Assembly: GCA_003223245.1 (NCBI GenBank)
Contig: QHYI01000106.1
Location: forward strand, 34,924-98,923
Reading direction: 5' to 3'
Source of the DNA: Acidobacteriota bacterium
GTDB taxonomy: Bacteria > Acidobacteriota > Terriglobia > Acidiferrales > UBA7541
Length of the DNA stretch: 64,000 nt
In this document: positions 18,334 to 27,797 of the stretch, in pieces
Numbering within the stretch: the first letter of the stretch is position 1
Layout: each line of letters starts with the position of its first letter
Position numbers and translations under genes: made by a program
The notes under the pieces: model-generated
The model's database searches: none
What the model was told of the DNA's origin: nothing
What the model saw: only the letters and a program-made list of their open reading frames with translations

Positions 18334-18362
18334 ATTATATTCCACGCAAGGGCTAGGCCCAA
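18334..18362 (-). promoter_or_regulatory. tRNA-Cys promoter
   Basis: Minus strand TTGGGC (18357-18362), a 17-bp spacer and a perfect TATAAT (18334-18339), about 12 bases ahead of the mature tRNA 5' end. Confidence 0.7.
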
Positions 18363-18451
18363 AAGTTATGCCCATTGCGCCCTTTTCTCGACTATTTGCG
18401 CCTATTTGAATTTCCTTAAGCCATCGATACCTCGTATCGCCGCTCATTAGC

Positions 18452-18496
18452 AGGGATTTTGCAGACCCCTCCCTTGGGCCGCTTGGGTACCGCGTC
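18452..18496 (-). pseudogene. Decayed second tRNA-Cys, 5' half only
   Basis: On the minus strand GACGCGGTACCCAAGCGG is followed by a D-arm as in the real tRNA-Cys. An anticodon stem GGGGT/ATCCC then closes the same loop CTGCAAA. The stem differs from the intact copy by compensatory changes (one G-U pair), so it once folded. No T-loop (TTCRA) and no matching acceptor 3' strand follow. A TATAAT lies about 30 bases upstream, so it may be transcribed. It is 130 bases upstream of the intact gene, in the same orientation. Confidence 0.7.
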
Positions 18497-18585
18497 AAAT
18501 CCTTACGAAACTAAGATCAGCAATTATAGCAAATCTTCGGAATCTCCCTGGACATCCCCTGGCTCGCCGTTTTGTAGGAAGATCC

Positions 18586-19608
18586 TTACTTCTTCTCTGT
18601 TACCGCGGGCACTCTGGCCTCCCTCAAAAATCTCGCGGATTCTTCCGGTGGCGTCGGATTGATGTAAAACCCCGTTCCCCACTCGAATCCCGCCACTTTA
18701 GTCAGTTTCGGGATAATCTCAATGTGCCAGTGATAGTGATCGTTGATTTCTTCTCCGATCGGCGACGTGTGGATCATGAAGTTATATGCGGGCCGGTCCA
18801 GCACTTCATCCAGCCGCATCAGTGTGTCTTTCAGCATGCGCGCCAGGCTAGCGTAAATCGAGCTCTGATTATTTTCGTAGGATGAGCTATGCACTTTCGG
18901 GAGCAGCCACATTTCAAACGGAAACCGCGGCGCGTACGGCGCTAGCGTGATGAATTGCTCGTTTTCGCCGATCATGCGCTCGCCGGTGTCTCGCTCCTGC
19001 CTGACGATGTCGCAGAAAATGCAGCGTTCTTTTTCGTCGTAATAATGCCAACAGTTGTCCACTTCCTCCCGCACGCGCCGCGGCACAATCGGCAGCGCGA
19101 TCAATTGCGAGTGCGGATGCTCTACGGTCGCTCCCGCCGCCTCGCCATGGTTCTTGAAAATTAAAATATAGCGGAACCGCCTGTCGTTCTTCAGGTCCAG
19201 CATGCGATCCCGGTATCCCCACAGCACGTCTTCCACTGCCCGTTCGGGAAGTGTCGCGAGCGTTGCGGCGTGGTCCGGCGATTCAATCACCACTTCGTGC
19301 GCGCCGATTCCATTCATCTTGTCGAACAGTCCCTCGCCTTCGCGGTCGAGATCGCCCTCGATTCCCAGCGCCGGGAACTTGTTCGGCACCACGCGCAGCT
19401 TCCAGCCCGATGTGTTCGCGCCGCCCCCGTTTCTGCCATACACAAGCACTTCGGGCGGAGTCTTGGCCTCATTTCCCGCGCAGAACGGGCAATTTTTCGG
19501 CTCTTTCGCGATTACGCTCTCGCGCAGAAAATCGTTCGGCCGCTTTCCGCGCTCTGTCGAAATAATCACCCATCGACCCGTGATGGGGTCTTTGCGTAAC
19601 TCCGGCAA
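18586..19608 (-). CDS. galT: Galactose-1-phosphate uridylyltransferase
   Basis: 340 residues. It exchanges UMP between UDP-glucose and galactose-1-phosphate in the Leloir pathway (cytosolic). The active-site motif HPHSQ is at about 164-168, H166 being the covalent UMP acceptor. Zinc-type cysteines C40/C43 (NCPFCAGNE), the N-terminal PITGRWVIIS and the C-terminal YHWHIEIIPKLT (second Zn/His site) are also present. Length fits the family. The ATG opens MPELRKDP; TCAAATGATTTTGAGAGGAGAGAG precedes it on the coding strand with a GAGGAGAG ribosome site. Confidence 0.93.
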   Translation of the reverse strand: MPELRKDPITGRWVIISTERGKRPNDFLRESVIAKEPKNCPFCAGNEAKTPPEVLVYGRNGGGANTSGWKLRVVPNKFPALGIEGDLDREGEGLFDKMNGIGAHEVVIESPDHAATLATLPERAVEDVLWGYRDRMLDLKNDRRFRYILIFKNHGEAAGATVEHPHSQLIALPIVPRRVREEVDNCWHYYDEKERCIFCDIVRQERDTGERMIGENEQFITLAPYAPRFPFEMWLLPKVHSSSYENNQSSIYASLARMLKDTLMRLDEVLDRPAYNFMIHTSPIGEEINDHYHWHIEIIPKLTKVAGFEWGTGFYINPTPPEESARFLREARVPAVTEKK

Positions 19609-19761
19609 CTCTCTCTCCTCTCAAAATCATTTGATTCTGGGTGGTTCCTGGAGGTAACTGCGCACAACTGTTCTGCCCACTTCGTCCGAACCCCCTGGCG
19701 TTCCAGACTATCATCTCATGCCGCGACACTGTTCGGCACAGTCATTCCCATCCTGTTAATG

Positions 19762-21591
19762 TCATTGGCGCTCGAACGTGTATTCGCCGGAAGGCGTCCG
19801 CTCTTTCAGACTCTTCGCCTGCCCGTTCTCCAGAACAAACTCGTAGATGTCATCGGCGAACAGCGGCGTGCGGAATTGCATTCCCTTAACGGGGATGAGC
19901 TTTTGCGGCGGCGCGCCGGGGAAAGCAATCAAGAGCCCCGTTCCAGGTTGATAGCGCACTTCAAACTTAACCTTGCTTGGCAGCAGGTACACGCCGGCAA
20001 GCTTTTCCAGGAGACTCGGATCGAGATTTTCGGGCTTGCGGGTGAACACCGCTTCCGCTTGGTCGAGCGAAATCATCGCGGTATCAATGTCACCCTGGGG
20101 ATTCGTCCGGAAATTCACCGAAAACTTTCCGTACTGCTCGTCATCAGGCGTGTCAAACCGGTCGTAATGGAAATGGCTCATCGGGAAGTGAAATTCGTGA
20201 AAACCAAATTGCAATTGATCGCCCTGCAATCCGATTTTTAGAATGCCGTAGGCGGGATTCTCGTATTCGCCCACGTAGTCACCGAGAGCGTGCGATGGTT
20301 TTGTGTTTGGCACGCGATCTCCGCCGGCCTTCGCGCGTGCTTCCGTCCCCGCTTTCTTGTTCGCAAGCCGCTGCTGCAATTGCCGCTGGCTCCATGGCGT
20401 TTGGTCCATACCCAAAAGCCGCTCATACACGTCGTAGCTGATGATGTTGTAGAGCGGCGCGCTGTGATCGGTCTGAACGAGCACGATCACTCCGATTTTG
20501 TCGTTGGGCATGAAGGAAATCTGCGAGTGGAAGCCCGGAAGGTCGCCACCATGAAATGTTAGGAGCTTGCCGCGATAGGACGCGGTCTCTCGCCCCATTC
20601 CATAGGCAGCGTTCAGCAATTCCCAGTAGCCCAGAGCCTCGCCGGCAGCATTGGGCAAGGCGATGGCGGGTAGCTGCGTAGCTTTTAGCACTGTGGCGGG
20701 CAGCACCTGCTTTCCGTTGTATTTCCCGTCGTTCATCAGCGCAATCAGCCAGTGCGACAGTTCGTCGATATTGGAAATAATCGCGCCGGCCGGAGCCACG
20801 CCTTCGGTGTCCTCATAGTAAGGAATTTTGTACAGCTCAAAGGAATCCCGCTTTTCGCGGAACGCCACGCCGTAATCCGGTTGCTTCGTCATATCCGCAA
20901 TGGCGTAACACGTCGTATTCATGCCGAGCGGCGTGAAGATTCTCTCGCGCACGAAATCTTCCCACTTCTTGCCGGACTTGATTTCAATGATCTGTCCTAC
21001 AGCAGCGAACATCAGGTTGTTGTAAAGAAACGTCGTGCGCATCGGCTGCTGCGGCTCCAGATACTTCAGCCTCTCGAAGAGCTCTTTTCGCGTGAATGGC
21101 GACTTGAACCAAATCAAGTCGTGCCGCGTCACGCCCGTGCGATGTGACAGCATGTCGCGCAGCGTCACGTTGCTGTTGAGCTCGTCGTTGTAAAACTCGA
21201 TCTCCGGTACCGATTCGCGTATCGGCTTGTCCCAGGTCAGTTTCCCTTCTTCTACGAGCATCCCCGCCGCCACCGCCGTGAATAATTTCGAGTTTGACGC
21301 AATCGGCTGCAACGTTTTCGGTGTGAACGCCAGCTTCTTCTGGTAATCCCGATAGCCGTAGCCCTTCGCGTAAACCAGCTTGTCCCCCACAACAATTCCT
21401 ACGCCGACACCTGGCGTGTTCCAATCCTTCAGCGTCTGCTCCAAGTAGGCGTCAAATCCCTGCAGCTTCCTCGCAACATCCGCGTCCTGCGCTCGCGCAC
21501 CAACTCCAAGAACGATCAATACAAACGCGAGCAAAGTTACGCGAACAAAATTCGCAAAGGAATTGGGACGAGACTTGCTTTCACGAATCAT
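19762..21591 (-). CDS. Exported beta-lactamase-family serine hydrolase
   Basis: 609 residues from ATG 21591 (AGGAG seven to eight bases upstream). A signal/anchor segment is at about 14-33 (VRVTLLAFVLIVLGVGARAQ). The serine hydrolase (class C beta-lactamase/DD-peptidase fold) has SxxK in IASNSKLFTA, the YxN-type element FLYNNLMFAAVG, and a His-Gly motif FHGGDLPGF. A C-terminal extension (about 430 onward) with GDYVGEYENPAYGIL resembles the DUF3471-type domain seen in such hydrolases. It probably acts in the periplasm on peptides or peptidoglycan-related esters/amides; the substrate is unknown. Flanking genes (galT, aminotransferase) give no functional hint. Confidence 0.9.
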   Translation of the reverse strand: MIRESKSRPNSFANFVRVTLLAFVLIVLGVGARAQDADVARKLQGFDAYLEQTLKDWNTPGVGVGIVVGDKLVYAKGYGYRDYQKKLAFTPKTLQPIASNSKLFTAVAAGMLVEEGKLTWDKPIRESVPEIEFYNDELNSNVTLRDMLSHRTGVTRHDLIWFKSPFTRKELFERLKYLEPQQPMRTTFLYNNLMFAAVGQIIEIKSGKKWEDFVRERIFTPLGMNTTCYAIADMTKQPDYGVAFREKRDSFELYKIPYYEDTEGVAPAGAIISNIDELSHWLIALMNDGKYNGKQVLPATVLKATQLPAIALPNAAGEALGYWELLNAAYGMGRETASYRGKLLTFHGGDLPGFHSQISFMPNDKIGVIVLVQTDHSAPLYNIISYDVYERLLGMDQTPWSQRQLQQRLANKKAGTEARAKAGGDRVPNTKPSHALGDYVGEYENPAYGILKIGLQGDQLQFGFHEFHFPMSHFHYDRFDTPDDEQYGKFSVNFRTNPQGDIDTAMISLDQAEAVFTRKPENLDPSLLEKLAGVYLLPSKVKFEVRYQPGTGLLIAFPGAPPQKLIPVKGMQFRTPLFADDIYEFVLENGQAKSLKERTPSGEYTFERQ

Positions 21592-22018
21592 GAGGACACT
21601 CCTGTTCGAGGCTCCTAGGGCGATTGGCATCAGCATTGTATAGCCTCATCCTGATATCGCAAGAAGTTCCGTCCGACGCTTACATGTTGCGATCTATTGA
21701 GGACCACCTGTGTTTAAAACTGCCAAGGACAGAAGCTCGTGCGTAGCAACCGCGGCCAGCACGGGCGCCGCATTCTTCAGTCCCGGCTTCTAAGGTCCGG
21801 GCTGAAGGCGTCTTTGTGCAGGCGCACAACGGGAGCAGGCCGGGGCGGTTTTCGATGGCTAACACGTCGAAGCGAAACGCTGCGCAGTGCGCACCACCAC
21901 GCGCTGCTTTTCTAGGGTCACGCTGAGTTCCGGCAAAGCGGTCGCGTCTTCATTCACCGTGCGCGCGCACCTCCAGAAACGCTAGGGTCTCTCCATCGTA
22001 GCCGACCGAGCTCCGGTT

Positions 22019-22060
22019 CTTCTCTGTGAACTCTGTGTCCTCAGCGACCTCTGTGTTAAA
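22019..22060 (-). repeat. Dispersed CACAGAGG-type repeat
   Basis: On the minus strand this reads as runs of (C)ACAGAG(G/T) units (TTAACACAGAGG, GGACACAGAG, TTCACAGAGAA), reaching to the stop codon of the aminotransferase. A related sequence occurs in-frame inside smc at 28671-28708. The rest of the 21592-22055 gap shows no gene. Confidence 0.55.
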
Positions 22061-23405
22061 TGGTTTTTTCGACTTCGCGGAAGCACTCTTCCATCGTGCG
22101 AATGGCGAAGTCCGCCTGCTCTTCGTCAATCAGCAGCGGCGGCGACATGCGAATGGTGTTCTCGCCGGCGCTGAGCGTCAGCAGTCCCTTGTAAAACGCT
22201 TTGTTGACCACCGCATCGCGCAGGTCCACCGCCTTCTCCTTGGTTTTCTGATCGCGCACAATTTCGGTGCCGATCATCAAGCCTTTGCCGCGCACATCGC
22301 CAACAATTTTGAAGTGCTTGGGCCAATCGTGAATGCGCCCGAAGATGTAATCGCCCATCTTGCGCGCGTTTTCGAGATAGCGCTGCTCGATGAGCTCGAG
22401 AGTGGCCACTGCCGAAGCAATGCATACAGGGTTGCCGCCATACGTTGTGCCGTGAGATCCCCGGCCCCAGGTCATTACGCTTTCCTTGGCCACAAACGCG
22501 CTCAAGGGCATGCCGCTGGCAATGCCTTTTGCGATGCAAACGATGTCCGGCTCGATTCCTGCGTGCTCATAGGCCCACCACTTTCCGGTGCGGCCCACGC
22601 CGGATTGCACTTCGTCGACGATCAGCATGATGCCGTGGCGATTGCAGATACGCTGCAATTCCTGCAGGAAAAATGTCGGCGCTGGAATGAAGCCGCCTTC
22701 TCCCTGAATCGGCTCGATGATGATGGCCGCGATTTCATCCGGCGCGAACAAGCGCTTGAACATTTGCTGTTCGAGGAGTTCTAAAATTTCCGTGCCGCAG
22801 GTTTCCGCGGTGTGACCGTGTGGGCAGCGATAGGCATACGGAAACGGAATGTGCTCCACGCCGCCGAGCAGCGCGCCGAAGCCTTTCCGCTGCGTATTTT
22901 TCGACGCCGTCAGCGAAAGCGAACCAAGCGTGCGCCCGTGAAAGCAGCCGTAAAACGCCACGAGCTTGTCGCGCTTCGTGGCGTAGCGTGCCAGCTTGAT
23001 CGCGCCTTCCACGGCTTCCGTGCCGGAATTCCCAAAGAACACTTTCTTCGCTTCTTTTCCGGGCATGGTAGCGACAAGCCGCTCCGCAAGCTGCGGCAGG
23101 TGATGGTGATAAAAATCCGTCCCGGAAATGTGAATCAGCTCTGCGGCCTGTTTCTGGATGGCTTCCACTACTTTCGGATGGCAATGTCCTGTCGAGCACA
23201 CCGCGATGCCCGCGGCAAAATCCAGGAACGAGTTTCCGTCGACGTCTTCGACGATGGCGCCGTGGCCTTTCTTGGCTACCAGCGCATATTCACGAGTGAG
23301 CGACGGCGACATGAATTTGGCGTCGGCGGCGATGACTTGCTGCGCTCTCGGGCCGGGCAACGCCGTGACGAGGCGAGGCGTTTTTACTTCTAAAGTCGTT
23401 GGCAT
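22056..23405 (-). CDS. Class-III PLP aminotransferase (acetylornithine/4-aminobutyrate type)
   Basis: 449 residues from the ATG at 23405 (GGAGGAAGAA directly upstream; an in-frame start 36 codons earlier lacks one). Fold-type I features: FGNSGTEAVEGAIKLAR, FHGRTLGSLSLT, EPIQGEGGF, IVDEVQSGVGRTGKWWA, and the Schiff-base Lys in CIAKGIASGMPLSA (K about 293). It transfers an omega-amino group to 2-oxoglutarate. 4-aminobutyrate, acetylornithine and lysine-epsilon enzymes share these motifs, so I give no symbol. It stands upstream of galT/hydrolase genes and is not in an arginine operon. Confidence 0.9.
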   Translation of the reverse strand: MPTTLEVKTPRLVTALPGPRAQQVIAADAKFMSPSLTREYALVAKKGHGAIVEDVDGNSFLDFAAGIAVCSTGHCHPKVVEAIQKQAAELIHISGTDFYHHHLPQLAERLVATMPGKEAKKVFFGNSGTEAVEGAIKLARYATKRDKLVAFYGCFHGRTLGSLSLTASKNTQRKGFGALLGGVEHIPFPYAYRCPHGHTAETCGTEILELLEQQMFKRLFAPDEIAAIIIEPIQGEGGFIPAPTFFLQELQRICNRHGIMLIVDEVQSGVGRTGKWWAYEHAGIEPDIVCIAKGIASGMPLSAFVAKESVMTWGRGSHGTTYGGNPVCIASAVATLELIEQRYLENARKMGDYIFGRIHDWPKHFKIVGDVRGKGLMIGTEIVRDQKTKEKAVDLRDAVVNKAFYKGLLTLSAGENTIRMSPPLLIDEEQADFAIRTMEECFREVEKTI

Positions 23406-23611
23406 TTCTTCCTCCAAGAGAAAAATTGGTTGGAGTGAATCAAGACTGCGAAGGGAAGAAGCGGGCGCAAAAAATTGCTGTTCGGTCTCCGAAGATTCCG
23501 GAACGGCCCGCAAAAAAACTTAAGCTAAGTCCACGCCGAAGAGGTTTGGCCGCAGGGCGGCCGGCGGGAAGAAACCCGGGAGGTAAGGGGGCCGAGTTTT
23601 GAAATTCAAGG

Positions 23612-25051
23612 TCACTTGCGTTTCCAGCGGACGGTGCCGTCCTTGGTGTCTTCCACGATTATACCACGGTCCGCGAGGTCCCTGCGGATGCGGTCCGCAG
23701 CGGCAAAGTCGCGTTTCTTCTTTGCTGCGGTGCGGTCGGCAACGAGTTTTTCAATGTCTGCGTCACTCAGGCCAGCTTCGGCGCTGCCATAACCGAGTAC
23801 TTGCAATTTGGCAGCGTCGTTATCTTCTAGAACGGAGAAGACGCTGTCGAAAAAGACCAAGAACAGTTGCGCCGCGTCGATATCGCCCTGGCGAAACTCG
23901 CCTTTGTCCATGGCAATATTTGCGTCGCGGACCAAATCAAATAGAGCAGCAAGGGCGCGCGCAGTGTTCAGATCATCGGAAAGTCCGTCATCAAACTCCA
24001 CGTGCGCTTTGAAGATGCGTTCGGACATGCCCTCTTGCTTGCCCGGCGGAAATTTTCCTTGTTTCAATCGATCGGCAAAGTTGCGCAATCGTTCGACGGA
24101 GTTCGTAGCCTGCGTTAAGCCAGCGAAGGTGAAATTAAGCTGCTTGCGATACGGCACGCTGGCCAAGGCGAAACGCAACGCGCTAGGCTTGTAGCCTTTG
24201 GCGAACAAATCGCGCAGCGTAAAAAAGTTGCCGAGCGATTTGGACATTTTTTCCCCGTCGACGAGCAAATGCTCGGCGTGGAGCCAATAGCGGGCGAAGG
24301 GCTTTCCAGTGGCCGCTTCGCTCTGGGCAATTTCGTTTTCGTGATGCGGAAAGGCGAGATCGATGCCGCCGGTGTGAATGTCTAGCGTTTCGCCGAGGTA
24401 TTTCATGGCCATAGCGGAGCATTCGATGTGCCAGCCGGGGCGGCCGGGTCCGATCGCGGTCTCCCAAAAGTGCTCGCCGGGTTTCGGAGCTTTCCACAGC
24501 GCAAAATCGCGCGCGCTTTCTTTCTCGTAGCGGTCGTTGTCGACACGCGCACCGGCTTGAATGCCAGTGAGATCGATTTTGGAGAGTTTTCCGTAGTTTG
24601 GAAATTTGGCGATCCGGTAGTAGACGGAGCCTTCGCTGGAATACGTGAAGGTTTTCTTTTGGAGACGCTGGATCAACTTCACCATGTCGTCGATGTGGTC
24701 CGTGGCGCGGATCCAGTGCTCGGGGGCTTCGATGCCGAGCGTTTTGCAGTCGTCGAAGAAAGCCTGCGCGAATGTGTCGGTGTACTCGCGAATATTTTTA
24801 CCGGCCGCGGCAGCGTTGGCGATGATGCGGTCGTCCACGTCGGTCAGGTTCATGACGTGTTTCAACTTGTAGCCGCGCAACTTGAGGAAACGGCCAAGGA
24901 TGTCCTGAAAAACGAAGGTGCGGTAGTTGCCGATGTGCGCGTAGTCGTAAACGGTTGGACCGCAGGTGTACATGCGCACTTCGCCGGGCTTTTGCGGGAC
25001 GAAGGGTTCGAGTTTTCCGGACAGCGTGTTGTGGAGCTGGATTTCGGCCAT
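23612..25051 (-). CDS. cysS: Cysteinyl-tRNA synthetase
   Basis: 479 residues from ATG 25051 (MAEIQLHNTLSGK). It charges tRNA-Cys in the cytosol. The class-I signatures are HIGN (variant HIGH, in VYDYAHIGNYRTF) and KMSKS (DGEKMSKSLGNF). Zinc ligands are in the expected places: CGPTVYD, WHIECSAM and FPHHENEIAQSE. The C-terminal anticodon region ends KKKRDFAAADRIRRDLADRG. Length is normal. The cognate tRNA-Cys is 5 kb away on the same strand, probably by chance. Confidence 0.96.
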   Translation of the reverse strand: MAEIQLHNTLSGKLEPFVPQKPGEVRMYTCGPTVYDYAHIGNYRTFVFQDILGRFLKLRGYKLKHVMNLTDVDDRIIANAAAAGKNIREYTDTFAQAFFDDCKTLGIEAPEHWIRATDHIDDMVKLIQRLQKKTFTYSSEGSVYYRIAKFPNYGKLSKIDLTGIQAGARVDNDRYEKESARDFALWKAPKPGEHFWETAIGPGRPGWHIECSAMAMKYLGETLDIHTGGIDLAFPHHENEIAQSEAATGKPFARYWLHAEHLLVDGEKMSKSLGNFFTLRDLFAKGYKPSALRFALASVPYRKQLNFTFAGLTQATNSVERLRNFADRLKQGKFPPGKQEGMSERIFKAHVEFDDGLSDDLNTARALAALFDLVRDANIAMDKGEFRQGDIDAAQLFLVFFDSVFSVLEDNDAAKLQVLGYGSAEAGLSDADIEKLVADRTAAKKKRDFAAADRIRRDLADRGIIVEDTKDGTVRWKRK

Positions 25052-25331
25052 CGGCGCTCGGTGTTCTTTCTTGGTAATTGGAGAAGCAATGGATTGTATC
25101 TGGAACAGGGGCAGAGGAGGAAGCAAGGATGTAACGAAGTAAGCAGGTCAACTATTCAGCGCGTTGGGTGGGAACTTTGGCTTTTGGGGATGCGTACTGA
25201 TTGCTAGGCGGCAGCTGGAGAACAGGGGCGCGCTGAAGCGTTCCTTCGACTGCGCTCAGGACAAGGCTGCGCCCGTACAATTGTTTGGCGAGGCGTTTGG
25301 CAGGGACTAACCTTGGCGGGGAGCGGAAAGC

Positions 25332-27797
25332 ATGGAAACCTTTTTCCGGGACGTAGGATACGGGACTCGTTCGTTGTGGCGTGACAAGGGCTTCGCGCTG
25401 ACTGTGCTGCTCACGTTTGCGGTGTGTATTGCGGCCAATGCGGCGCTGTTTGCCATGGTGAACTCCGTCATTTTGCGGCCTTTGCCGGTGGCGGGCGCCA
25501 ATTCCATCCTGATTATGTCCAACGATTACCCGAATGCGGGATTTACCGGCGGCAACTACAGCAGTTCGGGAGATTATTACGACCGGCTTCGTGAGATGAC
25601 GGTATTCGAGAGCCAGGCGTTGTTCCAAGGCCGCAATCAAACCGTGGAGATAAATGGATCGCCCCAGCAGATTCGGGGCATGCTGGTGACGCCATCGTGG
25701 TTTCCCTTGCTGCGCGTTTCCCCGGTGATTGGGCGACCGTTCACGGAAGAAGAAGGCGAAGTCGGGCGGGACCAGGAAGTGATCCTAGGTTACGGGCTTT
25801 GGGAGGAGCTGTACGCCGGAGACAAAGCGGTCCTTGGACGCACGCTGCGCATCAGCGACCGGCCGTACACCGTCGTGGGCGTGATGCCGCCCAAATTCAA
25901 TTTTATTGAGCCCGAGGTTCGGCTGTGGATGCCGCTCGCGTTCACGGCCAAAGAGAAAACCGTTCATCACAACAATAACTGGTTTCACATCGGACGTTTG
26001 AAACCCGGCGCCACCATGCAACAGGCTCAGGCGCAGGTGAACTCCTTGAACCAGGAAAACCTCGGGCGCTTTCCGGAAATGAAACAGGTCTTGATCAACG
26101 CGGGGTTCCACACCACGGTAAAGCCTCTGCAGGACATGCTGACCGCCGGGGTGAAAGGGACTCTTTATTTGTTGTGGGGTGGCGCATTTGTCGTGCTGCT
26201 GATTGGCGGGCTGAACATCGCCAACTTGGCGTTGGCGCGGCTCGCGACGAGGCGGAAAGAAATCGCCACGCGGATCGCGCTGGGAGCAGGACGAGCGCAG
26301 CTCGTGCGCCAGTTGCTGTTGGAAAATTTGGGGCTCGCGTTACTCGGGGGCCTGGGCGGGATTGGTCTCGGGGCGGTCGTATTGCGTGGGCTGGACGCCA
26401 TCGGGCTGGAGAAATTCCCCCGCGCCGAAGAAGTCCAGATGGACAGCACGGTTGTGCTTGTTTCGCTTGGCCTATCCCTGGCAGCCGGACTTTTTGTGGG
26501 GCTGTTTCCGCTGGCTAGCGCTTCCGGAATCCGCATTGGCGACACGCTGCATGAGGAATCCCGGACCAGCACTGGCGGAAAAAAATCACGGCGCGTGCGG
26601 CAGTTGCTCGTCACCGCACAGGTTGGCTGTGCGTTCACCCTGCTGATGGGGGCCGGACTGCTCCTCGCGAGCTTTCGAGCATTGCTGCACGTCGACCCGG
26701 GGTTCAACCCCAATGGCGTGGTGTCCGCGTCGATTTTCTTGCCAAAGGCCAAGTACACCAATGATGACGCCTTGCGCGGCTTCATGAACCGCGCGCTCGC
26801 GGCTCTGCGCGCCATCCCCGGAGTTTCTAATGCTGGCGCGACGATGTCCATACCCTTCGGTAACAATCACAGTGACAGCGTGATTCTGGCGGAGGGCTAC
26901 CAGATGAAGCCGGGCGAGTCGCTCATTTCTCCCTTGTACATTACGGTGACGCCCGGCTATTTCGAAACCATGGGCATTTCGCTGATTCGCGGACGCGCTT
27001 TCAATGATCACGACAATGAAACGTCTCCCCACGTAATTATTGTGGACGAGCGCCTGGCGCGGCATTTTTGGCCGAACCAGGATCCCATTGGCCGGCGAAT
27101 GTACTTTCCCAGCAATCCCAACGACCTCTTGAAAGTGAACGAAAAGACCCAGTGGTATACCGTGATCGGGGTTACGCGCACGCTGCGCTACGAAAAACTG
27201 GATGACTCCACCGCGCGGGTGGGCGCGTACTACCTGTGCAATGCTCAAGACCCATCCGGCTTTTTTACGTTTGCCCTCAAAACTGCCGGCGACCCGGCGC
27301 CCGTTGTTCGCGCGATGCGCGCGGAAATCTCGCGGATTGATCGGGACTTGGCGCTCTTCGACATTCATTCCATGGGGGAGCGCATTGATCTTTCGTTGTC
27401 CTCACGCCGGACTTCCATGCTGCTGGCCAACGCCTTCGGCGGAGTCGCGTTGTTTCTGGCGTCGCTGGGAATTTATGGCGTGCTGGCGTATCTGGTGGCG
27501 CAGCGCACCCGCGAAATCGGCATTCGTGTGGCGCTCGGCAGCACGCGAAGCGGCATTCTGCGGCTGGTTTTGCGCGAGGGATTCAAACTCGTGGCCCTGG
27601 GATTCGTTTTGGGGATTGTTGGCGCGGCCTCCTTGCAAAAGGCGGTGGCCAGCCAAATTTACGGCGTCCACGCTTTCGATCTGTTCGTGTTAGCGGGAGT
27701 CATGGCCTTGCTTGCCAGCATTGCGTTGCTCGCTTGCGCCGTCCCGGCCCGACGCGCCATGAGCGTGGATCCTGTAGTTGTGCTTCGATATGAATAA
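25332..27797 (+). CDS. Orphan MacB/FtsX-type ABC permease (acidobacterial duplicated type)
   Basis: 821 residues. There are two MacB-periplasmic-core plus FtsX modules in one chain. The first has a membrane segment at about 21-45 (ALTVLLTFAVCIAANAALFA), a periplasmic core with GRPFTEEEGEVGRDQEV, and FtsX helices at about 275-400. The second repeats the plan (LRVDPGF-type HVDPGFNPNGV, TPGYFETMGI, final FtsX helices from about 690). The motif RTREIGIRVALGSTRSGILRLV is characteristic. No ATPase gene is adjacent, as is usual for these orphan permeases. Likely role: export or membrane mechanotransmission with an ATPase encoded elsewhere; cargo unknown. Confidence 0.92.
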   Translation: METFFRDVGYGTRSLWRDKGFALTVLLTFAVCIAANAALFAMVNSVILRPLPVAGANSILIMSNDYPNAGFTGGNYSSSGDYYDRLREMTVFESQALFQGRNQTVEINGSPQQIRGMLVTPSWFPLLRVSPVIGRPFTEEEGEVGRDQEVILGYGLWEELYAGDKAVLGRTLRISDRPYTVVGVMPPKFNFIEPEVRLWMPLAFTAKEKTVHHNNNWFHIGRLKPGATMQQAQAQVNSLNQENLGRFPEMKQVLINAGFHTTVKPLQDMLTAGVKGTLYLLWGGAFVVLLIGGLNIANLALARLATRRKEIATRIALGAGRAQLVRQLLLENLGLALLGGLGGIGLGAVVLRGLDAIGLEKFPRAEEVQMDSTVVLVSLGLSLAAGLFVGLFPLASASGIRIGDTLHEESRTSTGGKKSRRVRQLLVTAQVGCAFTLLMGAGLLLASFRALLHVDPGFNPNGVVSASIFLPKAKYTNDDALRGFMNRALAALRAIPGVSNAGATMSIPFGNNHSDSVILAEGYQMKPGESLISPLYITVTPGYFETMGISLIRGRAFNDHDNETSPHVIIVDERLARHFWPNQDPIGRRMYFPSNPNDLLKVNEKTQWYTVIGVTRTLRYEKLDDSTARVGAYYLCNAQDPSGFFTFALKTAGDPAPVVRAMRAEISRIDRDLALFDIHSMGERIDLSLSSRRTSMLLANAFGGVALFLASLGIYGVLAYLVAQRTREIGIRVALGSTRSGILRLVLREGFKLVALGFVLGIVGAASLQKAVASQIYGVHAFDLFVLAGVMALLASIALLACAVPARRAMSVDPVVVLRYE

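Noticed and set aside
18246-18496. Integrative-element attachment sites (attL/attR) at tRNA-Cys
   Set aside because: The duplicated part is the 5' half, not the usual 3' end. The copies are only about 130 bp apart, differ by compensatory changes, and no integrase is nearby.
18151-18498. 115-residue minus-strand ORF with internal repeats (RYPSGPRE...)
   Set aside because: It is a translation of the tRNA-Cys and its half copy; the peptide repeat reflects the RNA sequence, not a protein.
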